A stretch of DNA of 64,000 nucleotides from Pseudomonas batumici (GCF_000820515.1 NZ_JXDG01000045.1:92521-156520), one strand, 5' to 3'. Numbered from the stretch's first letter, positions 33,628-43,257 are shown. Program-made: numbers and translations. The notes: generated from the letters alone by a model not told the origin.

Positions 33628-34884
33628 TCACATGTGCTTGATCAGCGCATCGCCAAAGCCGGAAGACGACACCAGCGTCGCACCGTCCATCAGACGCTCG
33701 AAGTCATAAGTCACGGTTTTCGCACCAATGGCGCCATTGGTGCCCTTGATGATCAGGTCGGCCGCTTCGGTCCAGCCCAGGTGCCGCAGCATCATTTCCG
33801 CCGACAGGATCAGCGAACCGGGGTTGACCTGGTCCTTGCCGGCGTACTTGGGCGCCGTGCCGTGGGTCGCCTCGAACATGGCCACGGTGTCGGACAGGTT
33901 GGCGCCCGGCGCGATACCGATACCGCCCACTTCGGCGGCCAGGGCGTCGGACAGGTAGTCGCCGTTCAGGTTCAGGGTCGCGATCACGTCATATTCGGCC
34001 GGACGCAGCAGGATCTGCTGGAGCATGGCGTCGGCGATGGCGTCCTTGACCACGACATTGCGCCCGGTCTTCGGGTTCTTGAACTGCATCCACGGACCGC
34101 CGTCGAGCAGCGTCGCGCCGAACTCCTCGGCCGCCACTTCATAGGCCCACTCCTTGAAGGCACCTTCGGTGAACTTCATGATGTTGCCCTTGTGCACGAT
34201 GGTCAGCGACTTGCGATCGTTGTCGACGACATATTGCAGGGCCTTGCGCGCCAGGCGCTTGGTGCCCTCTTTCGACACCGGCTTGACGCCGATCCCGCAG
34301 TCCTGGTCGAAACGGATCTTGGTCACGCCCATTTCTTCCTTCAGGAACTTGATGACCTTGTTCGCTTCCGGCGAACCGGCCTTCCATTCGATACCGGCGT
34401 AGATGTCCTCGGAGTTCTCGCGGAAGATGGTCATGTCGACATCGCCAGGCTTCTTGACCGGGCTGGGCACGCCTTCGAACCAGCGTACCGGACGCAGGCA
34501 GACGTACAGGTCGAGCTGCTGGCGCAAGGCCACGTTCAGCGAACGGATACCGCCGCCCACCGGCGTGGTCAGCGGGCCCTTGATGGAGACAACATAGTCC
34601 TTGACCGCGTCCAGGGTTTCCTGGGGCAGCCAGGTGTCCTGGTCATAGACCTGGGTGGCTTTCTCGCCGGCATAGACTTCCATCCAGGAGATCTTGCGCT
34701 TGCCACCGTAGGCCTTGTGCACCGCCGCGTCGACGACCTTGATCATCACCGGGCTGATATCGACGCCAATACCATCGCCTTCGATGAAGGGGATGATCGG
34801 GTTGTCAGGAACATTGAGAGAATGGTCTGCGTTGACGGTGATTTTGTCGCCGACTGCCGGAACCTGAATCTTCTTGTATCCCAT
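33628..34884 (-). CDS. icd: NADP-dependent isocitrate dehydrogenase (dimeric)
   Basis: A 418-residue TCA-cycle enzyme of the E. coli Icd type. It shows the substrate segment TTPVGGGIRSLNVALRQ with the phosphorylatable serine, and the NADP-specific ATHGTAPKYAGKDQVNPGSL. The start at 34884 (MGYKKIQVP) has GGAG seven bases upstream. It is divergent from the unrelated monomeric isozyme idh, with 506 bp between. Carbon flow at this node competes with AceA encoded at 44797. Confidence 0.96.
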   Translation of the reverse strand: MGYKKIQVPAVGDKITVNADHSLNVPDNPIIPFIEGDGIGVDISPVMIKVVDAAVHKAYGGKRKISWMEVYAGEKATQVYDQDTWLPQETLDAVKDYVVSIKGPLTTPVGGGIRSLNVALRQQLDLYVCLRPVRWFEGVPSPVKKPGDVDMTIFRENSEDIYAGIEWKAGSPEANKVIKFLKEEMGVTKIRFDQDCGIGVKPVSKEGTKRLARKALQYVVDNDRKSLTIVHKGNIMKFTEGAFKEWAYEVAAEEFGATLLDGGPWMQFKNPKTGRNVVVKDAIADAMLQQILLRPAEYDVIATLNLNGDYLSDALAAEVGGIGIAPGANLSDTVAMFEATHGTAPKYAGKDQVNPGSLILSAEMMLRHLGWTEAADLIIKGTNGAIGAKTVTYDFERLMDGATLVSSSGFGDALIKHM

Positions 34885-35390
34885 GTTGAACTCCATCTAT
34901 GGATTGAACATCTGGCTGCGTTCGAGCGTACCCCGTTTGCTTGCGCGCGGGAACCTCACGCCCGACCCGTCTGCCGCGAAAAACCTTGAATTCGCGGCCT
35001 ACAAGCTTGAAATCAAAGGTAAAAATGCCAAAATAGAGCACTTCTTGCGACGCCTTGCCACAGCTCCCCCTGCGACAGTTAGACCAATGGACGAGTGTAG
35101 TCGCTTATGAAGCATCGGCGTTTTGCCAGCAACCTATGTATAATCGCGCCGCTGACCGTGGGGTCACGCCGGCCGACCGCTCTGCTACCGGAAAATGTAG
35201 CCGAGACTTTCCGCCCAAAGCCGGATTGCTACCGCAGTCCGACCGCTTGACGCTCGACTGATGCACCCAACATCACCGCGCGCGAAGAAACCTCGACATT
35301 CGGCTCATGGATGACTTTTGAACGAACGCGCTTACCCGGCGCATCTCGAGTTTCTGCGCCTGCTTTAGCAAAGAAGAGAGTTAACCCGAT
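34885..35390. other. 506-bp divergent control region between icd and idh
   Basis: No protein gene is evident. The clearest element is a perfect TATAAT at 35139-35144 on the plus strand, preceded by TG, with no good -35, as in extended -10-like promoters. It would give idh a leader of about 240 nt. No comparable element for icd could be fixed on the other strand. Confidence 0.5.
35139..35144 (+). promoter_or_regulatory. Probable -10 element of idh
   Basis: A consensus TATAAT preceded directly by CTATG. The region 16-18 bp upstream does not resemble TTGACA, so an activator or extended contact is expected. Confidence 0.45.
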
Positions 35391-37616
35391 ATGCCCAACC
35401 GTTCGAAGATCATCTACACCTTCACCGACGAAGCCCCTGCCCTCGCCACCTATTCGCTGCTGCCTATCGTAGAGGCCTTTACCGCTTCGGCCGATATCGC
35501 CGTGGAAACCCGCGATATCTCCCTGGCCGGACGCATTCTCGCAAGCTTCCCCGAACAATTGGGCGCCAAGGCCGCGCCGGATCACCTCGCCGAACTGGGC
35601 GAGCTGGCCATCACCCCCGAAGCCAACATCATCAAGCTGCCGAACATCAGCGCCTCGGTGCCACAGCTGCAGGCCGCGATCAAGGAACTGCAAGCCCAGG
35701 GCTTCAACATTCCGGATTACCCGGAAACCGTTACCAACGACGCCGAGAAAGACGCCCGCGCGCGTTACGACAAGGTCAAGGGCAGCGCCGTGAACCCGGT
35801 CCTGCGCGAAGGCAACTCCGACCGCCGCGCGCCGCTGTCGGTCAAGAACTACGCACGCAAGCACCCGCACAAGATGGGCGCCTGGGCTGCCGACTCCAAG
35901 TCCCACGTGGCCCACATGAGCAGCGGCGACTTCTACGGCAGCGAAAAAGCCGCCCTGATCGAGGCTGCCGGCAGCGTCAAGATCGAGCTGATCGCCCAGG
36001 ACGGTACTTCCAGCGTCCTGAAGGAAAAGACCAGCGTACAAGCCGGTGAGATCCTCGATTGCGCCGTGCTGAGCAAGAACGCCCTGCGCAGCTTCATCGC
36101 CGCTGAAATCGAAGACGCCAAGCAACAAGGCGTACTGCTGTCGGTTCACCTGAAAGCCACCATGATGAAGGTCTCCGACCCGATCATGTTCGGCCAGATC
36201 GTCGCCGAGTTCTACAAGGATGCCCTGACCAAGCACGCCGCCGTGCTGGAGCAGATCGGCTTCAACCTGAACAACGGCATCGGCGACCTGTACGCCCGCA
36301 TCAAGACCCTGCCGACCGAGCTGCAGGCGCAGATCGAAGCGGACATCCAGGCGGTCTACGCCGCTCGTCCGGCGCTGGCCATGGTCAACTCCGACAAGGG
36401 CATCACCAACCTGCACGTGCCGAGCGACGTGATCGTCGACGCCTCGATGCCGGCCATGATCCGTGACTCCGGAAAAATGTGGGGCACCGACGGCCAGCTG
36501 CACGACACCAAGGCGGTGATCCCGGATCGCTGCTACGCCACCATCTACCAGGCGGTGATCGAAGACTGCAAGCAACACGGCGCCTTCGACCCCACCACCA
36601 TGGGCAGCGTGCCGAACGTCGGCTTGATGGCGAAGAAAGCCGAAGAGTACGGTTCCCACGACAAGACCTTCCAGATCAAGAGCAACGGCGTGGTTCGGGT
36701 TTCCGACAACACCGGTCGCACCCTGCTGGAACAAAGCGTGGAAGCGGGCGACATCTTCCGCATGTGCCAGACCAAGGACGCACCGATCCAGGATTGGGTC
36801 AAGCTGGCCGTCAACCGTGCTCGCGCCAGCAGCACCCCGGCGATCTTCTGGCTGGACCCGATGCGCGCCCATGACGGCGTGGTGATCGAGAAGGTCCAGG
36901 CCTACCTCAAGGACCACGACACCAGCGGCCTGGACATCCAGATCATGTCGCCGGTCGACGCGATGAAGTTCACCCTGGCCCGCACCCGCGCAGGCAAGGA
37001 CACCATCTCGGTCACCGGCAACGTCCTGCGTGACTACCTGACCGACCTGTTCCCGATCATGGAACTGGGCACCAGCGCGAAGATGCTGTCGATCGTTCCG
37101 CTGATGAATGGCGGCGGCCTGTTCGAAACCGGCGCCGGCGGTTCGGCACCGAAGCACGTCCAGCAACTGGTGGAAGAAAACTTCCTGCGCTGGGACTCCC
37201 TGGGTGAATTCCTCGCCCTGGCCGCTTCCCTCGAGCACCTGGGCGTGACCTACAACAACCCGAAAGCCCTGGTGCTGTCGAAGACCCTGGACCAGGCCAC
37301 TGGCCAGTTCCTCGACAACAACAAGTCGCCATCGCGTAAAGTCGGCAACATCGACAACCGCGGCAGCCACTTCTACCTGGCGCTGTACTGGGCCCAGGCC
37401 CTGGCCGCCCAGAGCGAAGACACTGCGCTGCAAGGCCAGTTCACCCAGCTGGCCAAGACCCTGACCGAGAACGAGGCGACCATCGTTGCTGAGCTCAACG
37501 CTGTCCAGGGCAAGCCGGTGGACATCGGTGGCTACTACCACGCCAGCGCCGAGCTGATCAGCCAGGCCATGCGTCCGAGCGCTACCCTCAACGCGGCGAT
37601 TGCTGCGCTGGTGTAA
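35391..37616 (+). CDS. idh: NADP-dependent isocitrate dehydrogenase, monomeric type
   Basis: A 741-residue single-chain isocitrate dehydrogenase (IDH-II type), unrelated in sequence length to Icd but catalysing the same oxidative decarboxylation. Recognisable parts are SDRRAPLSVKNYARKHPHKM near residue 140-160, LKATMMKVSDPIMFG, MWGTDGQLHDTKAVIPDR, and the C-terminal DNRGSHFYLALYWAQALA. AAGAGAG precedes the ATG by about 8 bases. Having both isozymes side by side is typical of Pseudomonas. A hairpin terminator and a REP pair follow. Confidence 0.96.
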   Translation: MPNRSKIIYTFTDEAPALATYSLLPIVEAFTASADIAVETRDISLAGRILASFPEQLGAKAAPDHLAELGELAITPEANIIKLPNISASVPQLQAAIKELQAQGFNIPDYPETVTNDAEKDARARYDKVKGSAVNPVLREGNSDRRAPLSVKNYARKHPHKMGAWAADSKSHVAHMSSGDFYGSEKAALIEAAGSVKIELIAQDGTSSVLKEKTSVQAGEILDCAVLSKNALRSFIAAEIEDAKQQGVLLSVHLKATMMKVSDPIMFGQIVAEFYKDALTKHAAVLEQIGFNLNNGIGDLYARIKTLPTELQAQIEADIQAVYAARPALAMVNSDKGITNLHVPSDVIVDASMPAMIRDSGKMWGTDGQLHDTKAVIPDRCYATIYQAVIEDCKQHGAFDPTTMGSVPNVGLMAKKAEEYGSHDKTFQIKSNGVVRVSDNTGRTLLEQSVEAGDIFRMCQTKDAPIQDWVKLAVNRARASSTPAIFWLDPMRAHDGVVIEKVQAYLKDHDTSGLDIQIMSPVDAMKFTLARTRAGKDTISVTGNVLRDYLTDLFPIMELGTSAKMLSIVPLMNGGGLFETGAGGSAPKHVQQLVEENFLRWDSLGEFLALAASLEHLGVTYNNPKALVLSKTLDQATGQFLDNNKSPSRKVGNIDNRGSHFYLALYWAQALAAQSEDTALQGQFTQLAKTLTENEATIVAELNAVQGKPVDIGGYYHASAELISQAMRPSATLNAAIAALV

Positions 37617-37634
37617 GCTCTTCGGCAGTACCAC

Positions 37635-37666
37635 AAGCCCCGGCCCAGTGCCGGGGTTTGTGTTTC
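37635..37666 (+). terminator. Terminator after idh
   Basis: CCCCGGC, loop CCAGT, GCCGGGG (37638-37656) followed by TTTGTGTTTC. Confidence 0.8.
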
Positions 37667-37700
37667 TGGCCTGCGCATTCGTCGACCTGCGAATACAAAT

Positions 37701-37797
37701 CCTGTGGGAGCCGGCTTGCTGGCGATAGGGCCGATCAGGCGATGCAAGGCTCACTGGCCTCATCGCCAGCAAGCCGGCTCCTACAGGGATCGCGTTC
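37701..37797. repeat. REP pair between idh and nudJ
   Basis: Arms CCTGTGGGAGCCGGCTTGCT and the matching AAGCCGGCTCCTACAGG. The element is almost the exact reverse complement of 28323-28420, including the centre GCCGATCAGGCGATGCAAGG and the flank GATCGCGTTC. Confidence 0.93.
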
Positions 37798-37834
37798 GCC
37801 TTATGATGACCTTCCCCCGAACAGAGCACTCTCT

Positions 37835-38281
37835 ATGGAATGGCAACCCCACATCACCGTCGCCACCGTCGTCGAAGACAACGGTCGTTTCCTGCTGGTC
37901 GAAGAGTTGCAAGACGGACAAGTGGTCTTCAACCAGCCCGCCGGCCATCTGGACCCGGACGAAAGCCTGAGCGAAGCGGCTATCCGCGAAACCCTGGAAG
38001 AAACCGGCTGGGACATCGAACTGACCGGCGTCATCGGTATTTACCTGTACACCGCCCCCAGCAACGGCGTGACCTACCAGCGCGTGTGCTTTGCCGGCAA
38101 GCCAGTCAAACACCACCCCACCTATCAACTGGATGACGGTATAATCGGCCCACGCTGGCTGACCCGCGACGAATTGCTGGCGTTACGCCCACAATGGCGC
38201 AGCGAGCTGCTCATCCGCTGCCTGGACGATTACCTGGCCGGTCCCTTGCACAGTCTCGAGCTGATCCGCCCTTCTCTTTAG
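37835..38281 (+). CDS. nudJ: Nudix hydrolase NudJ-like
   Basis: A 148-residue Nudix protein. The Nudix box lies at residues 37-59 (GHLDPDESL, then REtLEETGW). E. coli NudJ (YmfB) hydrolyses HMP-PP and nucleoside di/triphosphates, and is likewise encoded next to mnmA. The start at 37835 (MEWQPHITVA) fits the family; the open frame upstream runs through the REP element. The next gene mnmA is 60 bp away on the same strand. Confidence 0.92.
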   Translation: MEWQPHITVATVVEDNGRFLLVEELQDGQVVFNQPAGHLDPDESLSEAAIRETLEETGWDIELTGVIGIYLYTAPSNGVTYQRVCFAGKPVKHHPTYQLDDGIIGPRWLTRDELLALRPQWRSELLIRCLDDYLAGPLHSLELIRPSL

Positions 38282-38341
38282 CCTTGCGGGCCCGGGCCTG
38301 TTAGAATCGCGTCCTTTTTCAAAGACACTCATTGAATCCCT

Positions 38342-39475
38342 ATGCGTGATCCAGCTGCCACCGCCCCAGAAAACCTGCGCGTCATCGTCGGCATGTCCGG
38401 CGGCGTGGACTCTTCCGTTTCCGCCGTTCTGCTGATGGAGCAGGGCTACCAGGTGGAAGGCCTGTTCATGAAGAACTGGGAAGAAGACGACGGAACCGAG
38501 TACTGCACCGCCATGGACGACCTGGCGGACGCCCAGGCCGTGTGCGACAGGATCGGCATCAAGCTGCACACCGCCAACTTCGCCGCCGAGTACTGGGACA
38601 ACGTGTTCGAACATTTCCTGGCCGAATACAAGGCCGGACGCACGCCGAACCCGGACATCCTCTGCAACCGCGAAATCAAGTTCAAGGCGTTCCTCGACTA
38701 CGCCATGATGCTCGGCGCCGACCTGATCGCCACCGGCCACTACGTGCGCCGCCGCGACATCGACGGCCGCACCGAACTGCTCAAGGGCCTGGACCCGAAC
38801 AAGGACCAGAGCTACTTCCTCCACGCCGTCGGCGGCGAGCAGATCGCCAAGACCCTGTTCCCCGTCGGCGAGCTGGAAAAGCCCGAAGTACGCGCCATCG
38901 CCGAGAAACACCAGCTGGCCACGGCGAAGAAGAAGGACTCCACCGGGATCTGCTTTATCGGTGAACGGCGCTTCAGCGACTTCCTCAAGCAATACCTGCC
39001 GGCCCAGCCGGGCGAGATCAAGACCACCGACGGCGAAGTCATCGGTCGCCACCATGGCCTGATGTACCACACCATCGGCCAGCGCCAGGGCCTGGGCATC
39101 GGCGGCCTGAAGGACGCCAGTGACGAGCCGTGGTACGTGCTGCACAAGGACCTGGAACACAACGAACTGATCGTCGGCCAGGGCAACGACCACCCGTGGC
39201 TGTTTTCCCGCGCCCTGCTCGCCTCCGAGATCTACTGGGTCAACCCGGTGGACCTGAGTGTGCCGCGCAAGCTGACGGCCAAGGTCCGCTATCGCCAGGG
39301 CGACCAGTCCTGCACCCTGGAAAAGACCGAAAACGGCTATCGCGCCGTGTTCGACGAACCGCAGCGCGCCGTGACGCCGGGCCAGTCCGTGGTGTTCTAC
39401 GACGGTGAGGTCTGCCTGGGCGGCGGGGTGATCGAAGTCGCCGAGCCCTGGACCTTCAAGGACCCGCGCCCATGA
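38342..39475 (+). CDS. mnmA: tRNA-specific 2-thiouridylase MnmA
   Basis: A 377-residue enzyme that adds sulfur to C2 of U34 in tRNA-Lys, -Glu and -Gln. The PP-loop GMSGGVDSS is at residues 17-25; the catalytic cysteines are C108 in NPDILCN and C204 in STGICFIGER. Sulfur arrives through TusE, encoded at 17129. It overlaps hflD by four bases (ATGA), forming the nudJ-mnmA-hflD-purB set also found in enterobacteria. Confidence 0.97.
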   Translation: MRDPAATAPENLRVIVGMSGGVDSSVSAVLLMEQGYQVEGLFMKNWEEDDGTEYCTAMDDLADAQAVCDRIGIKLHTANFAAEYWDNVFEHFLAEYKAGRTPNPDILCNREIKFKAFLDYAMMLGADLIATGHYVRRRDIDGRTELLKGLDPNKDQSYFLHAVGGEQIAKTLFPVGELEKPEVRAIAEKHQLATAKKKDSTGICFIGERRFSDFLKQYLPAQPGEIKTTDGEVIGRHHGLMYHTIGQRQGLGIGGLKDASDEPWYVLHKDLEHNELIVGQGNDHPWLFSRALLASEIYWVNPVDLSVPRKLTAKVRYRQGDQSCTLEKTENGYRAVFDEPQRAVTPGQSVVFYDGEVCLGGGVIEVAEPWTFKDPRP

Positions 39476-40095
39476 GCCCGACCCAGGAGCAATTGACGGC
39501 GCTGGGCGGTGTGTTTCTCGCGGCGGTACTGGTGGACAGGATCGCCAAGACCGGCCAGTCCAGCGAATCCGGCCTGATCTGCATGCTCGGCAGCCTGCTG
39601 GTGCGCGATCCCAAGGACACCCTGGAAGTCTATGGGGGCGACGACCTCCAGTTGCGCGACGGCTACCGTGCCCTGATCGGCGCCCTGGAGCGCGATCCCA
39701 GCACCCTGCAACGCGAACCGCTGCGCTACGCCCTGTCGATGCTGGGCCTGGAGCGCCAACTGGCCAAGCGTGACGACCTGCTCGACATCATCGGCAAGCG
39801 CCTGCCGCAGATCCAGTCGCAGGTCGAGCATTTCGGCCCCGCCCATGAAAACGTGGTGGCGGCCTGCGGCGCCCTGTACCAGGACACCCTGAGCACCCTG
39901 CGCCAGCGCATCCAGGTGCACGGCGACATGCGCAACCTGCAACAACCGAGCAATGCCTCGAAGATCCGCGCCCTGCTGCTGGCCGGCATCCGCTCGGCGC
40001 GTCTGTGGCGACAACTGGGCGGCCATCGCTGGCAACTGGTGGTCAGCCGGCGCAAGCTGCTCAAGGAACTCTACCCGTTGATGCGCAGCGCCTAG
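39472..40095 (+). CDS. hflD: High frequency lysogenization protein HflD
   Basis: A 207-residue all-helical peripheral membrane protein (YcfC/HflD). In E. coli it restrains lambda CII; the native role is unknown. It begins SPTQEQLTALGGVFLAAVLV and contains LERQLAKRDDLLDIIGKRL. Its start overlaps mnmA and purB follows after about 110 bp, the conserved order. Confidence 0.93.
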   Translation: MSPTQEQLTALGGVFLAAVLVDRIAKTGQSSESGLICMLGSLLVRDPKDTLEVYGGDDLQLRDGYRALIGALERDPSTLQREPLRYALSMLGLERQLAKRDDLLDIIGKRLPQIQSQVEHFGPAHENVVAACGALYQDTLSTLRQRIQVHGDMRNLQQPSNASKIRALLLAGIRSARLWRQLGGHRWQLVVSRRKLLKELYPLMRSA

Positions 40096-40207
40096 GCGCT
40101 GTGATCGGCGAAAAGCGCAACACACCGGTCGGTTGGCAACAGACCGGTGGTTATTTTCGTGTATGATACGCGCCCCATTTCGTTGCCCGACTGTCCGAGA
40201 ACACCCC

Positions 40208-41578
40208 ATGCAGCTCTCTTCGCTCACTGCGGTTTCCCCTGTTGACGGCCGCTACGCCGGCAAAACCCAGGCCCTGCGCCCTATTTTCAGCGAATACGGC
40301 CTGATCCGTGCTCGCGTCCTGGTGGAAGTGCGCTGGCTCCAGCGCCTGGCCGCCCACGCCGAAATCGGCGAAGTTCCGGCGTTTTCCGCCGAAGCCAACG
40401 CGGTCCTGAACACCCTCGCCGAAAACTTCTCCCTGGAACACGCCGAGCGTGTCAAGGAAATCGAGCGCACCACCAACCACGACGTCAAGGCGATCGAGTA
40501 CCTGCTCAAGGAACAGGCCGCCAAGCTGCCTGAACTGGCCAACGTCAGCGAATTCATCCACTTCGCCTGCACCAGCGAGGACATCAACAACCTGTCCCAC
40601 GCCCTGATGCTGCGCGAAGGCCGTGACGACGTGCTGCTGCCGCTGATGCGCCAGATCGCCGAAGCCATCCGCGAACTGGCCCAGCGCTTCGCCGCCGTGC
40701 CGATGCTGTCGCGCACCCACGGCCAGCCGGCCTCGCCGACCACCCTGGGCAAGGAACTGGCGAACGTCGTCTACCGCCTGGAGCGCCAGATCGCCCAGGT
40801 CGCCGCCGTGCCGCTGCTGGGCAAGATCAACGGCGCCGTCGGCAACTACAACGCCCACCTGTCGGCCTACCCGCAGATCGACTGGGAAGCCAACGCCCGC
40901 GCCTTCATCGAAGACGAACTGGGCCTGGGCTTCAACCCCTACACCACCCAGATCGAACCGCACGACTACATCGCCGAGCTGTTCGACGCGATCGCGCGCT
41001 TCAACACCATCCTGATCGACTTCGACCGCGATATCTGGGGCTACATCTCCCTGGGCTACTTCAAGCAGCGCACCATTGCCGGCGAAATCGGTTCCTCGAC
41101 CATGCCGCACAAGGTCAACCCGATCGACTTCGAGAACTCCGAAGGCAACCTGGGTATCGCCAACGCGCTGTTCCAGCACCTGGCCAGCAAGCTGCCGATC
41201 TCCCGCTGGCAGCGCGACCTGACCGACTCCACCGTGCTGCGCAACCTCGGTGTCGGCTTCGCCCACAGCGTGATTGCTTACGAAGCCAGCCTCAAGGGCA
41301 TCGGCAAGCTGGAGCTCAACGAGCAGAAAATCGCCGCCGACCTGGACGCCTGCTGGGAGGTCCTGGCCGAGCCGATCCAGACCGTCATGCGCCGCTACAA
41401 CATCGAAAACCCGTACGAAAAACTGAAGGAACTGACCCGCGGCAAGGGCATCAGCCCGGAAGCCCTGCAGACTTTCATCGACGGTCTCGACATGCCTGCG
41501 CAGGCCAAGGCCGAGCTGAAAAAGCTCACCCCGGCCAACTACATCGGCAACGCCGTGGCCCAGGCCCAGCGTATCTGA
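40208..41578 (+). CDS. purB: Adenylosuccinate lyase
   Basis: A 456-residue fumarase/aspartase superfamily lyase acting twice in purine synthesis. The superfamily signature loop GSSTMPHKVNPIDFENSEGN starts near residue 295, and the catalytic histidine region SRTHGQPASPTTLGKE is present. The start at 40208 (MQLSSLTAVSPVDGRY) is the family start. A terminator follows. Confidence 0.97.
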   Translation: MQLSSLTAVSPVDGRYAGKTQALRPIFSEYGLIRARVLVEVRWLQRLAAHAEIGEVPAFSAEANAVLNTLAENFSLEHAERVKEIERTTNHDVKAIEYLLKEQAAKLPELANVSEFIHFACTSEDINNLSHALMLREGRDDVLLPLMRQIAEAIRELAQRFAAVPMLSRTHGQPASPTTLGKELANVVYRLERQIAQVAAVPLLGKINGAVGNYNAHLSAYPQIDWEANARAFIEDELGLGFNPYTTQIEPHDYIAELFDAIARFNTILIDFDRDIWGYISLGYFKQRTIAGEIGSSTMPHKVNPIDFENSEGNLGIANALFQHLASKLPISRWQRDLTDSTVLRNLGVGFAHSVIAYEASLKGIGKLELNEQKIAADLDACWEVLAEPIQTVMRRYNIENPYEKLKELTRGKGISPEALQTFIDGLDMPAQAKAELKKLTPANYIGNAVAQAQRI

Positions 41579-41597
41579 TCGCGCCGTACCCGCTCTG

Positions 41598-41624
41598 AAC
41601 GCCCGGCTGAGCCGGGCGTTTTTA
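41598..41624 (+). terminator. Terminator after purB
   Basis: ACGCCCGGC, loop TGA, GCCGGGCGT, then TTTT: a strong hairpin. Confidence 0.93.
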
Positions 41625-41662
41625 TTCCAGTCTGAAAAATACGTTTTTTCAATAGGTTACAC

Positions 41663-42829
41663 ATGAATCCTGATACTCCTCTGCAACTTCTGGGTGGCCT
41701 CACCGCCCGGGAATTCCTGCGTGACTACTGGCAGAAGAAGCCGCTGCTGATCCGCCAGGCCATTCCGGATTTCGAAAGCCCGATCGACGCCAACGAACTG
41801 GCCGGCCTGGCCCTGGAAGAAGAAGTCGAATCGCGTCTGATCATCGAGCACGGCGAACGCCCTTGGGAAATGCGCCGTGGTCCGTTCGCCGAAGACGCCT
41901 TCAGCCAATTGCCGGAGCGCGAGTGGACCCTGCTGGTGCAGGCCGTGGACCAATTCGTCCCGGAAGTCGCCGAGCTGCTGGAACACTTCCGCTTCCTGCC
42001 GAGCTGGCGCATCGACGACGTGATGATCAGCTTTGCCGCGCCCGGCGGCAGCGTCGGTCCGCACTTCGACAACTACGATGTGTTCCTGCTCCAGGGCCAC
42101 GGCCAGCGCAACTGGAAGATCGGCCAGATGTGCGATTCCGACAGCCCGCTGCTGGAACACGCCGACCTGCGCATCCTCGCCGAGTTCGAGGAAACCGCCG
42201 AGTGGACCCTGGAACCCGGCGACATGCTCTACCTGCCGCCACGCCTGGCCCATTGCGGCGTCGCCGTGGACGACTGCATGACCTATTCGGTGGGCTTCCG
42301 CGCGCCGAGCGCCGCTGAAGTGCTGACCCACTTCACCGACTTCCTCGCCCAGTTCCTGCCGGACGAAGAGCGCTACACCGACGCCGACGCGCAACCGGTG
42401 GCCGATCCGCACCAGATCCAGCACGACGCCCTCGACCGCCTGAAAAGCCTGCTGGCCGAGCACATGAGCGACGAGCGCCTGCTGCTCACCTGGTTCGGCC
42501 AGTTCATGACCGAACCGCGCTACCCGGAACTGGTGGCTGGGGCGGAACTCGAGGAAGAAGACCTGCTCGATGGCCTGCAACAGGGCGCGGTGCTGATCCG
42601 CAACCCGAGCGCGCGCCTGGCCTGGTCCGAAGTCGACGACGACCTGCTGCTGTTCGCCAGCGGACAGAGCCGCCTGCTGCCGGGTAAACTGCGCGAGCTG
42701 TTGAAAATGGTCTGTGCGGCCGATGCACTGCATGCGGATAATCTGCAGCCATGGCTGGCCGATGAAGATGGGCGCGCCCTGCTCTGCCAGCTGGTCAAAC
42801 AAGGAAGCCTGGGATTTGCCGATGAATAA
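41663..42829 (+). CDS. roxA: Ribosomal protein arginine hydroxylase RoxA (YcfD-like JmjC oxygenase)
   Basis: A 388-residue Fe(II)/2-oxoglutarate oxygenase of the cupin_4 family, which in E. coli (YcfD/RoxA) hydroxylates Arg81 of ribosomal protein L16. The facial triad is H134-x-D136 in GPHFDNYDVF and H197 in LAHCGVAVDD. A C-terminal winged-helix region follows (about 290-388). The following GNAT gene starts within its last eight bases, so the two are co-translated. Confidence 0.93.
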   Translation: MNPDTPLQLLGGLTAREFLRDYWQKKPLLIRQAIPDFESPIDANELAGLALEEEVESRLIIEHGERPWEMRRGPFAEDAFSQLPEREWTLLVQAVDQFVPEVAELLEHFRFLPSWRIDDVMISFAAPGGSVGPHFDNYDVFLLQGHGQRNWKIGQMCDSDSPLLEHADLRILAEFEETAEWTLEPGDMLYLPPRLAHCGVAVDDCMTYSVGFRAPSAAEVLTHFTDFLAQFLPDEERYTDADAQPVADPHQIQHDALDRLKSLLAEHMSDERLLLTWFGQFMTEPRYPELVAGAELEEEDLLDGLQQGAVLIRNPSARLAWSEVDDDLLLFASGQSRLLPGKLRELLKMVCAADALHADNLQPWLADEDGRALLCQLVKQGSLGFADE

Positions 42830-43247
42830 GATTCACGTACGTGTCGCGGACTGGCAGAAGGATAACGCCGAGATTCGGCGCATTCGTGAGTCGGTGTTCA
42901 TTGCCGAGCAGGCGGTTCCACCGGAACTGGAGTGGGACGCCGATGACAGCAGCGCCGTGCATTTCCTGGCCTTCGAGGGCGACTTCCCGATCGGCACCGC
43001 ACGGCTACTGCCGGACGGCCATGTCGGCCGGGTTTCGGTCCTCAGGGACTGGCGCGGGCTGAAGGTCGGTGACGCGCTGATGCAGGCGGTGATCGGCGAG
43101 GCCGAGAAACGCGGCCTCAAGCAACAGATGCTCAGCGCCCAGGTCCAGGCGACCCGGTTCTATGAGCGCCTGGGATTCAGCATTGTCAGCGAGGAGTTTC
43201 TCGAAGCCGGGATTCCCCACGTGGACATGGTGCGCAACTCCGCCTGA
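42822..43247 (+). CDS. GNAT family N-acetyltransferase
   Basis: A 141-residue acetyltransferase of the GNAT fold. VFIAEQAVPPELEWD resembles the ElaA/YjcF subgroup, and the acetyl-CoA loop is in LRDWRGLKVGDALMQAVI, followed by RFYERLGFSIVSEEFLEAG. The acceptor is unknown. It overlaps roxA by eight bases, a coupling worth noting because some GNAT enzymes also act on ribosomal proteins; that link is inference. A REP pair follows. Confidence 0.88.
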   Translation: MNKIHVRVADWQKDNAEIRRIRESVFIAEQAVPPELEWDADDSSAVHFLAFEGDFPIGTARLLPDGHVGRVSVLRDWRGLKVGDALMQAVIGEAEKRGLKQQMLSAQVQATRFYERLGFSIVSEEFLEAGIPHVDMVRNSA

Positions 43248-43257
43248 CGCCGACGCC

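Noticed and set aside
35229..37829. 866-codon minus-strand frame opposite idh
   Set aside because: Antisense shadow of the monomeric isocitrate dehydrogenase and of the REP pair beyond it.
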